Numbered from the stretch's first letter, positions 44,026 to 55,839 are shown. The stretch is DNA of 64,000 nt from Schizophyllum amplum (GCA_007026445.1 VDMD01000101.1:1-64000); one strand, 5' to 3'. Numbers and translations are program-made. The notes: generated from the letters alone by a model not told the origin.

Positions 44026-44433
44026 CTGCATCTTGGATATTGACCGCTGAAAAAATCAGCACAGCCGATACGTGTCTGCATCCTGAAGCCAACCTCTGTC
44101 AATCCGAATTGCACGCGATAGCATATCGCTTGCCCAACATTGCTATCTACCAGGAGTCTACCCTGTCGAAAGGATTTCGGAATGCAGTCACTATCCAGCA
44201 GCGTCTTCGGAATGCAACCACTATCCAAGTGTTTTCGGAATGCGGCCACTATCCAGCGTTTTCGGAATGCAGCCACTATCCTCAATGTTTTCCGAATACG
44301 CCTGTCATCGTCAGCGACGTTCGGCGTCTGGTAGTCAAGACTTCGCGGCATACGACATACCTATCGACCATTCTCGTCCTGGATAGCAAGGCATCGACGA
44401 CTGGTACACTGCATCTGCATTCTATTGGGACTT
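44026..44433. other. convergent intergenic region with tandem repeat
   Basis: Between convergent isomerase and dipeptidase 3' ends; its main content is the tandem repeat at 44175-44298. Confidence 0.5.
44175..44298 (+). repeat. Tandem repeat, 27-30 bp unit
   Basis: Four imperfect copies of a unit based on TTCGGAATGCAGCCACTATCC with 6-9 variable bases between copies, plus a partial fifth (TTTTCCGAAT). Confidence 0.75.
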
Positions 44434-45711
44434 CTATGCTCCGAATATCTTCTCCAAGTATACGAGCCAGTTCTCGCCAAGCACCTTACGTATCTTGGTC
44501 TCGCTCCAGCCGGCGCGAGCCATCGCCTTGACGAGCTCTGGCCGCTCCCGCAGCGGACCGAGGGGCTTGATCACCTTTGCGTGACCCCATGCCGTCAAGC
44601 TACGCGCGTAACCCTTGTCCTATGGAACGAAATCAGCAAGATATAATATACACGAGGGCTAGCCTCACCTTATTGCACCATGCCATGAAGTCGCTCGGGC
44701 GCCCGTGCCCTTCGCTCGAGTCGCTGCCAATGCCTACGAGGTCCTCCCCAATCAAGCTGATCACGTAGTCCAACGCCTCTACGTAGTCGTCGACCGTCGA
44801 ATCGTTGCCCTGCTCTGGATCAGCAATAATACGCGTCTGTCTGCAATGTACGGTACCTTCTTCATATGCGGCCCGAACTGCGACAGCCCGACGAACCCGC
44901 CCTTCGCGCCGATGGCCTTGATGAGCTCGTCGCTCTTATTACGCGTGTGCTCCTTCAGGCCACAGGGAAGGACGTGCGAGAAGCATGGCGGCTTGCCCTC
45001 GGGGGCGAACTCGATCACGTCCGCACTCGTCTTAGGTCCGACATGGCTCAGATCGCATACTATTCCCAGGCGCGCCATCTCCGTCACGACCTCCCGCCCG
45101 AAGCCGGTGAGGCCAGAGTCGTTCAGCTCGGTGTAGCCCGCGCCGGAGTAGTTCTGCGTGTTGTAGCTGCGGGGAAGAACAATGTCAGCAATGCGATCTT
45201 GGCTGTGATGGGGCGAGGGCGCGTACGTGAGCTGCATGATGCGGACGCCGAGATCGCGGAAGAGGCGCAGGAAGTCATAGCGGTCCTCGATGCCGGCGGT
45301 GTTCTGCCAGCTGAGGATGACGCCGGTGACGCCCTTCTCCTTCGCGGTGCGGATGTCCTTCACGGTGTGGGCTTGCATGATGAGGTGCGGGTACTCGTCG
45401 AACCACTTCTTCCACTACGAGGGTACAGTCCGATCAGTACTGATGCTGGGGCTTGGGCGCTTAACGATCATACCTGCACGATGTTGAACATCGAGTCGCG
45501 GAAGTTCTGTCCGCGCGAGTTAGCTCTTCTGAGCCGCAAGCCTTGCATTGGAACGCACCTCCCACAGCCCGCAGGTGACGCTCACACCGTCGATCCCCCC
45601 ATCGTGCCACGACTGAAAGATCTCCTCCCCGAAATTGCAGATGTTCAATCCATCGAAGTGGATGCTGTTCTTGTAGATGTCGAGCGCTTGCGCTTCAGTA
45701 ACGGTAGCCAT
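44434..45711 (-). CDS. M19 membrane-dipeptidase family metallohydrolase
   Basis: Exons 45711-45559, 45506-45474, 45414-45227, 45166-44857, 44809-44669 and 44619-44434 give 336 residues. The family's first metal site His-x-Asp is His18-Phe-Asp20 (IHFDGLNICNF). It continues GIDGVSVTCGLWENF, IMQLTYNTQNYSGAGY, NDSGLTGFG, VCDLSHVGPKT, CFSHVLPCGLKEHTRN, GKGGFVGLSQFGP and the C-terminal VLGENWLVYLEKIF. There is no signal peptide or GPI signal, so it is probably cytoplasmic. M19 enzymes hydrolyse dipeptides including D-residue-containing ones; fungal members are also recruited in gliotoxin-type pathways, but no such cluster is present. It is divergent from the transporter at 46111 with 399 bp between starts. 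Confidence 0.9.
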
Positions 45712-46110
45712 TCTCGTGAATAGGGGGGGGGGCGATCGACGAGGCGGTCCAAGAGCAAGGGATGGACGACTATGGGTTCGGCGCCGGGCAAGGAGAACGT
45801 CGTCGCAATATATTATTGCGCAAGATGTCGGCGCGGGCGGGAACTGGTGCGCGACGATCCCGACGGGGGCCGATTGGAGGGAAGTCTCCGTGCCTTGCGC
45901 CTCAGGCCTCAGCCACTTATCGGCGGATGCAAAATCGATTTCCGAACAGGCTACAGCTGGTTGGCGCGTTCGTTATCATATCTGGGCGATGATGGCGTGC
46001 TGTCAGTCGGTCGGCTTATATGGCGGGGCGCGGGGCGTCGCTTTTGCGCTCATCCCCCACGACCTGCGTCCCCGCTATAGGCCGTCTGCCTTGTCGACGG
46101 AGTGATCACC
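45712..46110. other. divergent intergenic region, dipeptidase/transporter
   Basis: A likely shared promoter for the M19 dipeptidase (minus) and the MFS transporter (plus). A G8 run occurs at 45723-45732. No specific operator recognised. Confidence 0.4.
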
Positions 46111-47949
46111 ATGCCCGCCACCAACGACAGCGCGTCTATCGAGAAGCAGGCGAGCGAGCGCGATTCGCTGCCTGCTGCGCCAGAGAAGCTCCCCCTCTCA
46201 AAGCGCATCCTCCGCGTTGTATGGGACTCGCTCGACAAGTCCCCCCAGGAGCGTAAGCTTTTGGTCAAGATTGACTGTGCGTACTCGTCTCTGCTCTGCT
46301 GCACTGATTGGCGATGCTGATATGCGTCTCCTCTGGACAGGGTGGATTCTATCCTATGTCTGCGTCGCGTACTTCATCAAGTACCTTGATCAGACGAACA
46401 TCAGTCAGGCGTATGTTTCGGTAAGTAGCTTGCAGAGTTGCGTATGCTGCGGTTTACTGAGAGGGCACGCAGGGTATGAAGGAGGATCTCAACCTGGCCG
46501 GCAACGACCTCAACCTGCTCACGACGTGGTGGACGGTCGGGTACATTATCGGCCAGCTTCCGTCGCAGATCATGCTGTCCTATGTGCGACCTTCCAGTAA
46601 GCCTGATTCGTTTCCGCTGCTACTCCGTTGCTCATGTTCTGCAGTTTGGCTACCGACAATGGAGCTTCTGTGGTCGGTCTTCGTTATCGGAATGGCGGGA
46701 GCGAAGGATGTGAAGACGATGTACGCCCTGCGATTCTTCGTCGGTCTTTTCGAGGCGTCTGCGTACCCCGGTATCATGACGCTGCTGGGTAACTGGTACA
46801 TCCCCGCCGAACTGGGCAAGCGCTCGTGCATCTTCCAGGCGTAAGCAAACCTCATCAATGGCCTTTGTTCTGCCTCTGACAATGCTGCAGATCTTCGTCC
46901 GCAGCGCAAATGTTCAGCGGCTACCTGCAAGCTGCGCTCCACGCCGGCATGGATGGCCGCGCAGGGCTGGCTTCGTGGCGGGTATGTTCTTTTATCGCGA
47001 TTTCCGACGTAGCTACGACTGATATTATCCACAGTGGTTGATGATATTTGACGGCATCATCGCGGTGCCAGTCTGCATTTACGGCTACTTCGCTATTCCT
47101 GACTCGCCCACCACGACGAGGGTCAAGTGGCTCAACGAGGGAGAGAAGCAGATGACCCGCCAGCGCATGGAGAATGTCGGGCGCGCCGCACCTCGCAAGC
47201 TCACCTGGCAGACGTGCCTGGACGTCGCGCGCGGACTGCCCGTCTGGCTTTTTAGCGCGGCCTTCATCGCACATGTCCTGGCGATCCGCATCTACTCCTA
47301 CATGAACCTCTGGCTGAAATCGACGGGCACGTACTCGACGGAGGCTGTCAATATCATCCCCACTGGCGGGTACGCGCTGCAGATCGTGTGCACGCTGCTC
47401 ATGGCGTGGACGTCTGACGCCATTCAGATGCGGTGGCCGCTCATCATTACTGCTGCTGTGGGTTTGAGTTTATACTTCCTTCGAGGAGCCTTGTCTGACA
47501 TGCTCTGCAGACGGTTTCAATGACTGGCGCAATCATCCTATCGGTGTGGCCGGCCTCGAACAGCGGCATCTTCGCAGGGTGGTACCTCATGTTCTGCGAG
47601 ACGGGCGCGGGAGCGCTGTTCATCGCCTGGATCAACGAGGTGCTCTCGCATTCTGAGGAGCAACGCCGCATCGTCATCGGTGTTGTCGAGACGCTTGCCT
47701 TCACCTTCCAGGCATGGGTGCCGCTCCTGATTTACGTGCGTCTGTTTAGCTTTCGAGTGAAGCGCAATGCTGACGGTTCTGCAGAACACGGGCGAGGCGC
47801 CGCGATTCCGCATCGGCTATCAGATGGCGGCCATGTTCTTCGCCATCGAGATCCTCCTCACGCTGGTCATGGCATGGCTCTGGAGGGGACGGAACACGAA
47901 GGGCGTCGACCTCCGGGAGGAGAAGGAAGAGAAGGAGGCGATTTCATGA
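46111..47949 (+). CDS. MFS transporter, Dal5/Liz1 (anion:cation symporter) family
   Basis: Eight exons (46111-46276, 46341-46420, 46473-46596, 46645-46840, 46891-46981, 47035-47457, 47511-47735, 47785-47949) give 489 residues with about 12 hydrophobic segments. Family signatures: ILSYVCVAYFIKYLDQTNIS in TM1, AYVSGMKEDLNLAGNDLN, TTWWTVGYIIGQLPS, RFFVGLFEASAYPGIM and GNWYIPAELGKRS. The group carries organic anions such as pantothenate, allantoate, nicotinate or dipeptides across the plasma membrane. Adjacency to a dipeptidase makes a peptide or amino-acid substrate attractive, but that is inference. The sixth intron uses donor GTGGGT at 47458; the start follows an in-frame upstream GTG that I reject. 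Confidence 0.9.
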
Positions 47950-49276
47950 GGTGGCACGCCGTCATGTCGAGGCTCCGTCACGTTATTATTTCACGCACGT
48001 ACCTAAGGATTAGGGCCCATTGTATTCCATCGTAGTAGGACGACTGTCTGGTTTGTGTATAGATTTGTGCAGCTCTGGTTCACGATTCGAGCGGTGACCA
48101 AGCAGAAGATGGACGTAAACAATCAGCCTTTGTAGGTGCCGCCACCTCAGGTTATTCCTCCAACTACACCCTCAAACGAGGTGGGTGTCGTAAAATCGCT
48201 GCTCTGCGTCTCAACAGACTTGCAACAGACTGTGCGATGTCATATGCTGTGGAGCGCCTGGATTTCGCGTCCAATTCGACGTCCAACCAGCATCCAACCC
48301 ACGCTCGCCGTGACCTATCTTCCGGAGGAACTTTCGCAGGCGCAAACTGCAACCGAAAGACTTCGGAACGTTCCCCTTCTACGCACTTCAGTCGGTGGTG
48401 CGCTGTCAGTTGGATGCACTCAGGCGCATGGCTGCGTCCGAACGCCAGCGTGAGACTCGCCTCATCCCAAGAGGTCATCGGAGCTGCGATCGGGTACGTG
48501 GATCTGGTCGCGTGCGACGCCGTTCTCGGAGGCACGGCAAAGTCCGTGAGTCACCAGAGTACTTACTTTGAAGCTCGCAATGGCACCTGGCTCTGCCCAG
48601 CGTAGTGTGTGAAGAAAATAAAAGACTATGCATCCCGCAAAGGGAATGAAAAGCGATCGCTGAAGGTGGCGGGTCGTTCACGCTGGCGACTCTCGGCGAA
48701 CGCCGGTGGTGGCTGTCGTTAGCCGACGCCATTGAGTTGTCGCTGACCTTGGATGAAGCTCGCTCTTCTCGGGTTTTGCTCTCGAGAGCTCTACGCTTAG
48801 TCTCGGGATATTACTGAATGTGATGCAGAGGGCAATGGGCCAGTCCAGCGACGCTGAAGGAGGCGGCGGCGGGCAAGCGTCCGCGCCAGTGGAGCGCGGC
48901 CGGCGCGGGCACGCGAGCGCACGCGACCAGATCCATGTACCCGATCGCAGCTCCGATGACCTCTTGCCTCATCCTGCATCATCCCTCTTCGACATCCCCG
49001 CACAAAATGAATTCCGGGCCTCAAGGCGGTCACCTCTCTGATCAGGGGCGCGCACGAGCGGGATCATTTTGTTAGGGGGACCAGGCTCACAAACACGCGC
49101 AGAGGTCAGGGCTGGTCGTCTTCTGGTCAACTCCACCACCACCCGCCCACCCGCGCCAACTTCCACCGCGAACGGGATTTCCTTCCGCCTGCCTCTGCAC
49201 GACGAACACATAGCGTCAGCTGAAGAATCGGACGAGTAACTCGATCTAACTGTACCACGACCCGATTCCATTCATC
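47950..49276. other. intergenic, no gene seen
   Basis: 1.3 kb with open frames on both strands at 48160-48605 whose composition does not look protein-like. No repeat or RNA gene recognised. Confidence 0.45.
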
Positions 49277-49554
49277 ATGCCTGCTGTACGTCCGCTTGCT
49301 ATGCACTCGTCTCCCACTAAATGTTCCCGGCAGACCGCGCTCTCCATGACCGGCGTTTTCGCTGCGCCCTCCGCGGCACCGCTCCCCCATCCCCCTGCGA
49401 GCGCGACGCCCTGCCCCGCCGATGAGGCATGCGGCTCAACAACGTGCAACTGCTCGGACTTGTGAGTCCTCTCGATCAAGAAACATATGCGAAGTGCTTA
49501 CGCGTTCTCAGCTGTTTCTGCAGACCGAATGACTGCAAATGCGGGAGCGCTTGA
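49277..49554 (+). CDS. Candidate metallothionein-like small Cys-rich protein
   Basis: Exons 49277-49285, 49334-49461 and 49524-49554 give 55 residues ending in the cluster CGSTTCNCSDLPNDCKCGSA, preceded by CPADEA; six Cys in the last 27 residues, in C-x-C pairs as in fungal metallothioneins. If the first intron (48 nt, donor GTACGT, acceptor GGCAG) is not real, translation can begin at the in-frame ATG at 49346, giving 48 residues; the Cys cluster is the same. The intron between the two Cys halves (49462-49523) has GTGAGT and CTGCAG ends. Such proteins chelate Cu(I), Zn(II) or Cd(II) in the cytosol. Small size makes chance assembly possible. Confidence 0.5.
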
Positions 49555-50136
49555 GTGCGCCGGTGAGAGTCGTGTTCGTGGGCGGCTATGTACGTGCATC
49601 GGAAGCAAGGGATGCTGGATGTGATGCTCACCAAACCCCTCCGAGTAGAGGCCCTTCTTGTCGCCGTATACATACCATCAGGATTCGCTACTCGCATGCA
49701 CTTCGTCTTCATCTCATGCCGCTATGCGCGTTGTACCTCATTTCGTTGGGCACCTTCGCAAATATATATCCTCCGGATTCCCATATACTCGATGGACGCA
49801 ACGCATCTGTGTGAAGACATGAGCGTCTTGCACCATTGGCCAAAGCAAGCACGTACCGCGCGCCATCTGTCCAAAGATTGTGATACGCCAGCCGCAGAGC
49901 GAGCGCACTAACCTCGATGACCTTTAAGTGAGATCGGTCGCGCAGAGGAGCAAGAACAGCTCGAATTGTACACACAACAATAGGTTCTAGCAATAAGTAT
50001 TGATACTTCCCTTCTCAGCGTACAAATCGGCAACTTCGTGAAGCAAGAAAGGGCACGTCGCCTGGCGGGTCGCAAGAAAGGCTGTTCAGCCGGCTTCGTG
50101 GGTATAGACGCGTCCGGATTGACCGGGGATCGACAA
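49555..50136. other. intergenic, no gene seen
   Basis: 3' flanks of the Cys-rich gene and NTF2. Frames on both strands are short and unconvincing. Confidence 0.45.
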
Positions 50137-50717
50137 TCAACCATAGTTGAGGCGGAAGATGTCGTTGAAGCTGCAGCAGGGGTCAGCTGACAATGTGGGC
50201 GACTGGTATCTGACGTACACGTAGTAGGTGCCGCCCTCGGGGATGAGCTGGAAGACCTGGCTGAACTGCAGCGGGTTCTGGCTGTCGTCCACCTGCATCA
50301 AGTTTAGCACACCGCCGCACTGCGAGCACCGCCGCGCTTACGATCAGTGCACCGGTCACATTGACGAGTATTGAGCTCATCGAAGGCGATGAGGGCTGCG
50401 CATCGAGCGTGGTGATCTTGTGCTGCACCTGCTGGAATGGCAAGCTCTGTCCATCCAGATCTCGATCAGCGACGATAATGCGAAGTGGGGCCAACCACTC
50501 ACCGTCAGCTTCTCGGCTATGGCAGCTGCGCCCTGGATCGGAGCGCCCTCAAAGGTGAGCATGGAGGTGTCCCGCTGAAGGAAGGGCTGAGGATCTGAGG
50601 ACGATCGCAGATGGGCAGGCGTCGTACGTAGAGGGACTGGAGATTTGCGCGGTTGGAGTCGAATGTTTGGTAGTAGAACTGGACAAACTGCTGCCCAACA
50701 GCGTTCACGTCGGCCAT
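50137..50717 (-). CDS. NTF2: Nuclear transport factor 2
   Basis: Exons 50717-50628, 50574-50503, 50446-50342, 50292-50219 and 50170-50137 give 124 residues, the normal size of NTF2. The whole chain follows the family: VGQQFVQFYYQTFDSNRANL, LYRDTSMLTFEG, GAAAIAEKLTSLPFQQVQHK, TLDAQPSS, ILVNVTGALIVDD, QFSQVFQLIPEGGTYYVFND and terminus FRLNYG. It imports RanGDP into the nucleus by binding FG nucleoporins as a homodimer. It is divergent from the gene at 50921 with 203 bp between starts, a likely bidirectional promoter. Confidence 0.96.
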
Positions 50718-50920
50718 CTTTATCGGAGCGTAAGGCGCGTCGGGGAAGAGATGATGGTGGTTGGGAGCAAGAGATGGCTGGGCGCCAAAATCAGCAATGC
50801 CACACGTGACCGTCCGGCGCGAAGATCCGCTTGGTCCGTTGACGCTGTCCTCATCGCCGCCGTCGACGACGACGACGACAACGGAAGGCTGCTGCTGCCT
50901 GCGACACCTATCCTCAGAAC

Positions 50921-52440
50921 ATGTCACAGTTTACCGTTGCGGCTGAGCCGCTGCCTCGGCCGTCAATGCGCAGAAAGTCATCTGCACAGAATCTCCTCTC
51001 GTCGTTCAAGCCGACGCCGACGCCGCAACCGGGAACATCGAACGCGACCACACCTGTTGTGCCTTCTGCTATTATCCCCGCGGCAATGAACAACGTATAC
51101 CCTACCGTGCAAACGCCGACAGCAGGGGCAAGTTCGCGAGAATGGGACGCGCAGTCACTGCACTCGGACTCGATGCCGTCCGCGTCGGGGCATGGGGGTG
51201 TCACTAGTCCTGCCCTGGGCCAGGGCGCGTCTGTAGAATACCTGCGCGACTTGATCCAGAAGCGGATCATCACCCTCACGTACCTACGGAGTATATTCGA
51301 AGGGTGCGCATGCTAGCTATTCACCCACCGCAGCACTAAACGTCCGTTAGCAAGAGCCACTGGTTTCACACGATCTTGATCAGCCGCTCAGACCTCGAAC
51401 GCGAGTTCAACAACAACGAGATGCGCAAGCGGTACGGGGAAGTCCCCAGCTCGCGCCACAGTGCCCTTACCATCTACCCTGCACAGAACCTCCCGCTTCA
51501 CTGTCCTCGGCATGTCGCTCGCAAATTTACTGGACGTCCACCAACCTCAGGATCTGCTGCGCGGCCTGCTGAACACGCTGGCAGAATATGAGCAGGGGCG
51601 GGAAGATTCCGAAAAGTCCAAGATGGTACGTGGCTCGAAACTCCTGACGCGCTCTACCACAACCAGACCACAACCTCCCAACAGCGCCAGCCGAAGCGCC
51701 TGTTTCGCCCAGGAAACTCTTCAAAGAAACGCGCTGCGGGTGGCATTGGCGAGTACACCGTTTCGTACGCCGATGCCGCTGCGGACGCGTCCTACGTCGT
51801 CGCCCCACACGTCGTGAGTGGCAATCTCGCACATCCACTCGAAAATCACCTCATGTTTCCTTGTGCCACATAGCCCTTCCAACTAGACTACCTCCAAACC
51901 CTCATCACCCTTATCGACGTTATATCCGAGGTCTACAGCAAGCTCTCCAAGACCCTCTCCCCTTCACCTTTCCCTCATCCCGGCGGCCAACACATGATGG
52001 GTCCCCTCGGGCTGCTGTCTCCACACCCCGGCGTCTCCTACCTCTTCCCAGAAGGAAACGGCGCCGACGATCCCAGCAGCCTATGGAGCATCGCGCACGC
52101 GGGCGTCAGCGCAGGGTACACACTCGGCAGCCCACCGCCAACAACCGGCACGCAAGGACTTGCGGACACTGTTAGTAAAATCGACAGCAAGTTGAAGGTG
52201 TGTGTTGCTGCGTTTGGCTTTCTTCTTTCGGCGTTCATGCATGTCGTCGATGAAAGATACGTATACCAGTGCCGGACGTATTTGCTCACATCCGTGCCAC
52301 AGAAAATCATATCTCAGCTGTTGAAGGAGCTCGACGGGGTCGCGCGCAACGGCATCAAAGACGAACTGGCATCATTGGATCCTCTCTTGCGGAACACTAT
52401 GTCCATGGATGGCCGCGGTACTATACCCGAATACGACTAG
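50921..52440 (+). CDS. Conserved fungal protein of unknown function
   Basis: Exons 50921-51303, 51351-51431, 51487-51625, 51685-51813, 51874-52197 and 52303-52440 give 397 residues. The N-terminal 110 residues are Ser/Thr/Pro-rich and disordered (MRRKSSAQNLLSSFK). A helical block follows: EYLRDLIQKRIITLTYLRSI, SHWFHTILISRSDLEREFNN, FTVLGMSLANLLDVHQPQDL, then DYLQTLITLIDVISEVYSKL, HMMGPLGLLSPHPGVSYLF and the C-terminal IISQLLKELDGVARNGIKDE. The helices and their strong pattern look conserved among basidiomycetes, but I cannot assign a named family. It shares a 203-bp divergent promoter with NTF2. Confidence 0.8.
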
Positions 52441-53984
52441 GCAGGAAACCCCGGCCAGAGATCTGGATATGCCAGCGCCTCTCTGTCTGAGGTGTGTATA
52501 TGTGTACGCTTGTCCGATTGCTTGTCTTTATTGACAAGCGATACAGCGACTGACGGATTGGGCGATAGCCCTGCCAGGCGCCCCAGCGACCATCCCGCGG
52601 ATGTATGCGGGAGATGTGGGAGCTTGTGCAGTATGTGCGATGCTGTGGTCTGGACGGGGGATCGCGCCTTGTACGCGCATTGCGGAGGTTGTAGATCGCA
52701 CGCGAGGTCGCGCATTATACGCGACATCGCGCATGCTGTAGTATATCTTCAAGGTTCTCGTTTCTTGTTCGGGACATTCTGACAGAGGAGTACCTAAGTA
52801 CTGTACCATCATGCTATCTGCCCGTAGTGTAACTCAATTGTTGCTGCTTGCTTGGAGCTGTGTGTAGATGTAGCTCGCGACTTGCCACGTAGATGAATCA
52901 CGGCTAGGAACGCTGAAGTGCCTTCGGAGAACAGTGACAATGTTTGTATGACGTTATTTTTCACTAAAAAATACCATGCGCAAAACGTGGAAAGCAAATC
53001 GCGTGAAGCATTGATTGCAGCAGTTGCAGGATATGGAAGGCCACTTGCGAGACTCTATCGGCGTGATTGGCATAAGATAGCAATGTATTTGCAGAAACAT
53101 AAATCAGGAGCATTATAGTCGTGTGTGGATGCACTTGGGACAACATCCATGCAGGAGACAGTTGAGCGCCGAGGGCTGCTCGGGCTTTGCCGCTCACGGC
53201 TCCGGCACCACACGTGACTTAGCACGACCCTGAGTCCTCAGCTCGTTTCTTGGCCTTTGTGAGCCTTACAGTCCTGAAAATCCTACAGAATAAAGCGTTA
53301 GGGTGCAAGACAGTAGCTGGTGGTGTGTAGGCATTGATAATGAGGGTGATAAAGACACAAGTCAGGACGACGCGAGATTCGGCAATTGCCGTAATAGCTC
53401 GAACCCTGGTCGAACCCCTCCGGAAATGGGAATCTCAGCACCCCCGGGCAGATAAATAAAGATTAAAATCCTGAGGCGCTGAGATAGCCTCGGTTATCCT
53501 CATATATTCACGCCAATGTAACATCAGTGGTCCAGTACGCTCTCGGGCTGCTGTACTGTACAGCAACTGCTGGAAAAATGCTTCTGGAAAGACATATTTT
53601 GCTTTGACAGTGCTGTAGATTACTCCAGCCTCATAAATTTTCACTTCTGCTATGAGAAAAATGCTACAGATGCGCTTTTAGGCTCAAATAATGCTCCGGA
53701 CATGCTTTCCATGCATGCTTTTCACTGCACACCATGCTTTTACCATTATCTAGTGAAAAATAAACTCATATGTTTGGCTTACTTAGTCACAGTCCTCGGA
53801 CTCAGAGTCACGCTCGCGGCTCTTTGCTTCGGTACCGCCAGCGGGCCGCGCCGAGTCACTGTTTGAGTTGCCCTTTGTCCTTTTACTCAATCCGACAGCC
53901 GGCCCCAAAACATGAGGTCCAACGCGCTGATATATAAGAGGCTTATCTCTTTCTTCCAACCCTCATACCACCCTCGTCTTCAAC
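52441..53984. other. AT-richer intergenic island
   Basis: 1.5 kb, lower in G+C than its neighbours, especially 52900-53120 and 53430-53780. It holds a pair of opposed copies of TTATTTTTCACTA (near 52949 and 53752-53764) with scattered similarity next to them, suggesting a decayed element, and the TATATAAG box of the next gene at 53931. No intact gene. Confidence 0.45.
53931..53938 (+). promoter_or_regulatory. TATA box of the oxygenase-like gene
   Basis: TATATAAG 47 nt upstream of the ATG at 53985. Confidence 0.5.
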
Positions 53985-55839
53985 ATGCCACGCCCAGCAC
54001 GAATTGCTCCTCAGATCCCCGCTGCCGTGACCGACAGGCTCTCTGCGTTCCAAAAAGTCTTCTTCTCGAAACCACCCTTCGTTAGCGGCGTGTACTCCAT
54101 AGACAAGGCAGACTACCTGCTTTACTACGGAGGGCCACAGAATCCTCGGTACGTGCCACCTACGTTGAAATTCGTTCGACGGTGCTGACCGCCCACTCAC
54201 CAGATGCATCGATCTTGCGAACGCCGCCGACGCCGATCTTCAGCACCTCTCTGATGCCTGCGCACCTGCCACGTTTGGACTGAACAACACCGACGTGTAC
54301 GATGAGGATTACCGCAAGGCCAGGAAGATGGACGTGGATGCATTTTCTTGCAAATTCGATCCCGCGCATACAGGCCTGCTCGAACTCATTTGGCCAGAGT
54401 TTCTTTCCGACGGAGGCGATATCAAGCAGAAGGTTGTCTGCGAGCTATACAAGCTCAACGTTTATGGTGTGTTCTGCACTCGTACGCTGATGCTTTACTG
54501 ACCTCCTATCCTATCGCGGATGCGTAGGGCAGGATTCTTTCTTCAAGGCTCATAAAGACACCCCTCGCAGCGACACCATGTTTGGCTCGCTCGTCGTTGT
54601 TTTCCCGACGCCTCATGAAGGCGGCGCCCTTATACTGCGCGAGAACGAGAAAGAGTGGACCTTTAATTCCGCTGCGGAGGTTCTCGCGGACGGCTCGCCC
54701 AAGTTGGGCTACGTCGTTTTCTTCTCGGACGTCGAACATGAAGTGACCAAAGTCACATCGGGCTACCGAGTCACTCTCACTTACAACCTCTACTTCAACG
54801 CCAAGTCCACGGATGAGCCGACTACCCTCCTCCGCCAGCCGCACCTCCCGTCCGGCGTCTCAAAGGTCGGGCAAGAGCTCAAAATCATGCTTCAGGACTT
54901 CCTTGCGCGTCCCGACTTTCTGCCCGACGGCGGCTACCTTGGCTTTGGGTTGCGCTTCCAGTATCCGCTTGATCCCACGAAGCCCTTGTCCGCCGTTTCT
55001 AGTTCCCTCAAGGGCTGCGACGCGATGATTCAAGCTGTGTGCGACGAGCTCGGCCTGCAGCACAGCCTGCACGCTGTCTACAAGACCAGCGCCAGCCGGG
55101 ACTACAAGACCAGAAGAAGCTACCACTATGTCGGTGATGATGGTGACGGGGACATGACCGTATATATCATCCGGAAGAAGTTTTGGAAAGGGCCTTATAA
55201 CAATGTGGACATGGGGCTGTACCACTATATCAAGAACAAGAAGAGCATCCTTCTGCGCGCTGCTGGTACTCCTTCGTTCTCGGATGGCTACGGGCAGGCA
55301 GTACCGACAAAAGAAGTCCACTGGGTTACGGAAGTCCCCACACAGTATAACGCTGTGAAGTCCCACTTCGGTACGTTGTTCGCTTCTCTGTGCCGCATCA
55401 TCAGCTAGCTGACAATGTGCTGCTGCTAGTGGCATTTGGCAACCATGCAGAGATGGCCTTCACCTATGGCATGCCCGTCCTCATCGCGCCTGTCGGCACT
55501 TTCGCAGAGCGGAATGGTCAGGAGGCTGCAGCGAAGACAGAGGAAAGCTCGCAATCTGTCGCAGAGTGAGTGTTTCACGGGCTACGAGGACGCGTGAGCT
55601 TACTGTGCTTTTAGTCGCACACAACCTGCGCGTGGAAAGGCGGCCAATGCACGCGCCTCGCCTCAACCAGCGATGGGAGCTGCCGCTGTTGCCCAAGCTT
55701 CTGTCAGTACGGAGATTCTGCCAATGGCTGTCGAGGAAACTGGGTGCGCGCTCACTCCTCTGACCATATATGAATATTCTCTGAACGCCTTCGCAGGGTC
55801 GCTGCATCGGAAGCTGCCGTCGCCAGTGCTCAGCCCTAG
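53985..55839 (+). CDS. 2OG-Fe(II) oxygenase-domain protein
   Basis: Exons 53985-54148, 54204-54466, 54528-55370, 55430-55565, 55615-55743 and 55797-55839 give 525 residues. The dioxygenase core is FFKAHKDTPR (His151-x-Asp153), FGSLVVVFPTPHEGGALILR, FFSDVEHEV (His213) and SGYRVTLTYNLYF (Arg223), i.e. the iron-binding facial triad and the 2-oxoglutarate Arg. The N-terminal 140 residues and a 200-residue C-terminal region (GYLGFGLRFQYPLDP, MAFTYGMPVLI) are typical of a large uncharacterised basidiomycete family related to prolyl 4-hydroxylases. The tail is Ala/Glu-rich and ends ASAQP. Substrate unknown. The last two exons are the least certain. Confidence 0.85.

Noticed and set aside
48136..48605. 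Open frames on both strands between the MFS transporter and the Cys-rich gene
   Set aside because: No domain, no good splice partners, composition unlike the neighbouring proteins.
53390..53440. Possible tRNA T-loop (GGTTCGACCAGGGTTCGAGC on the minus strand)
   Set aside because: No acceptor, D or anticodon stems were found at the right distances.
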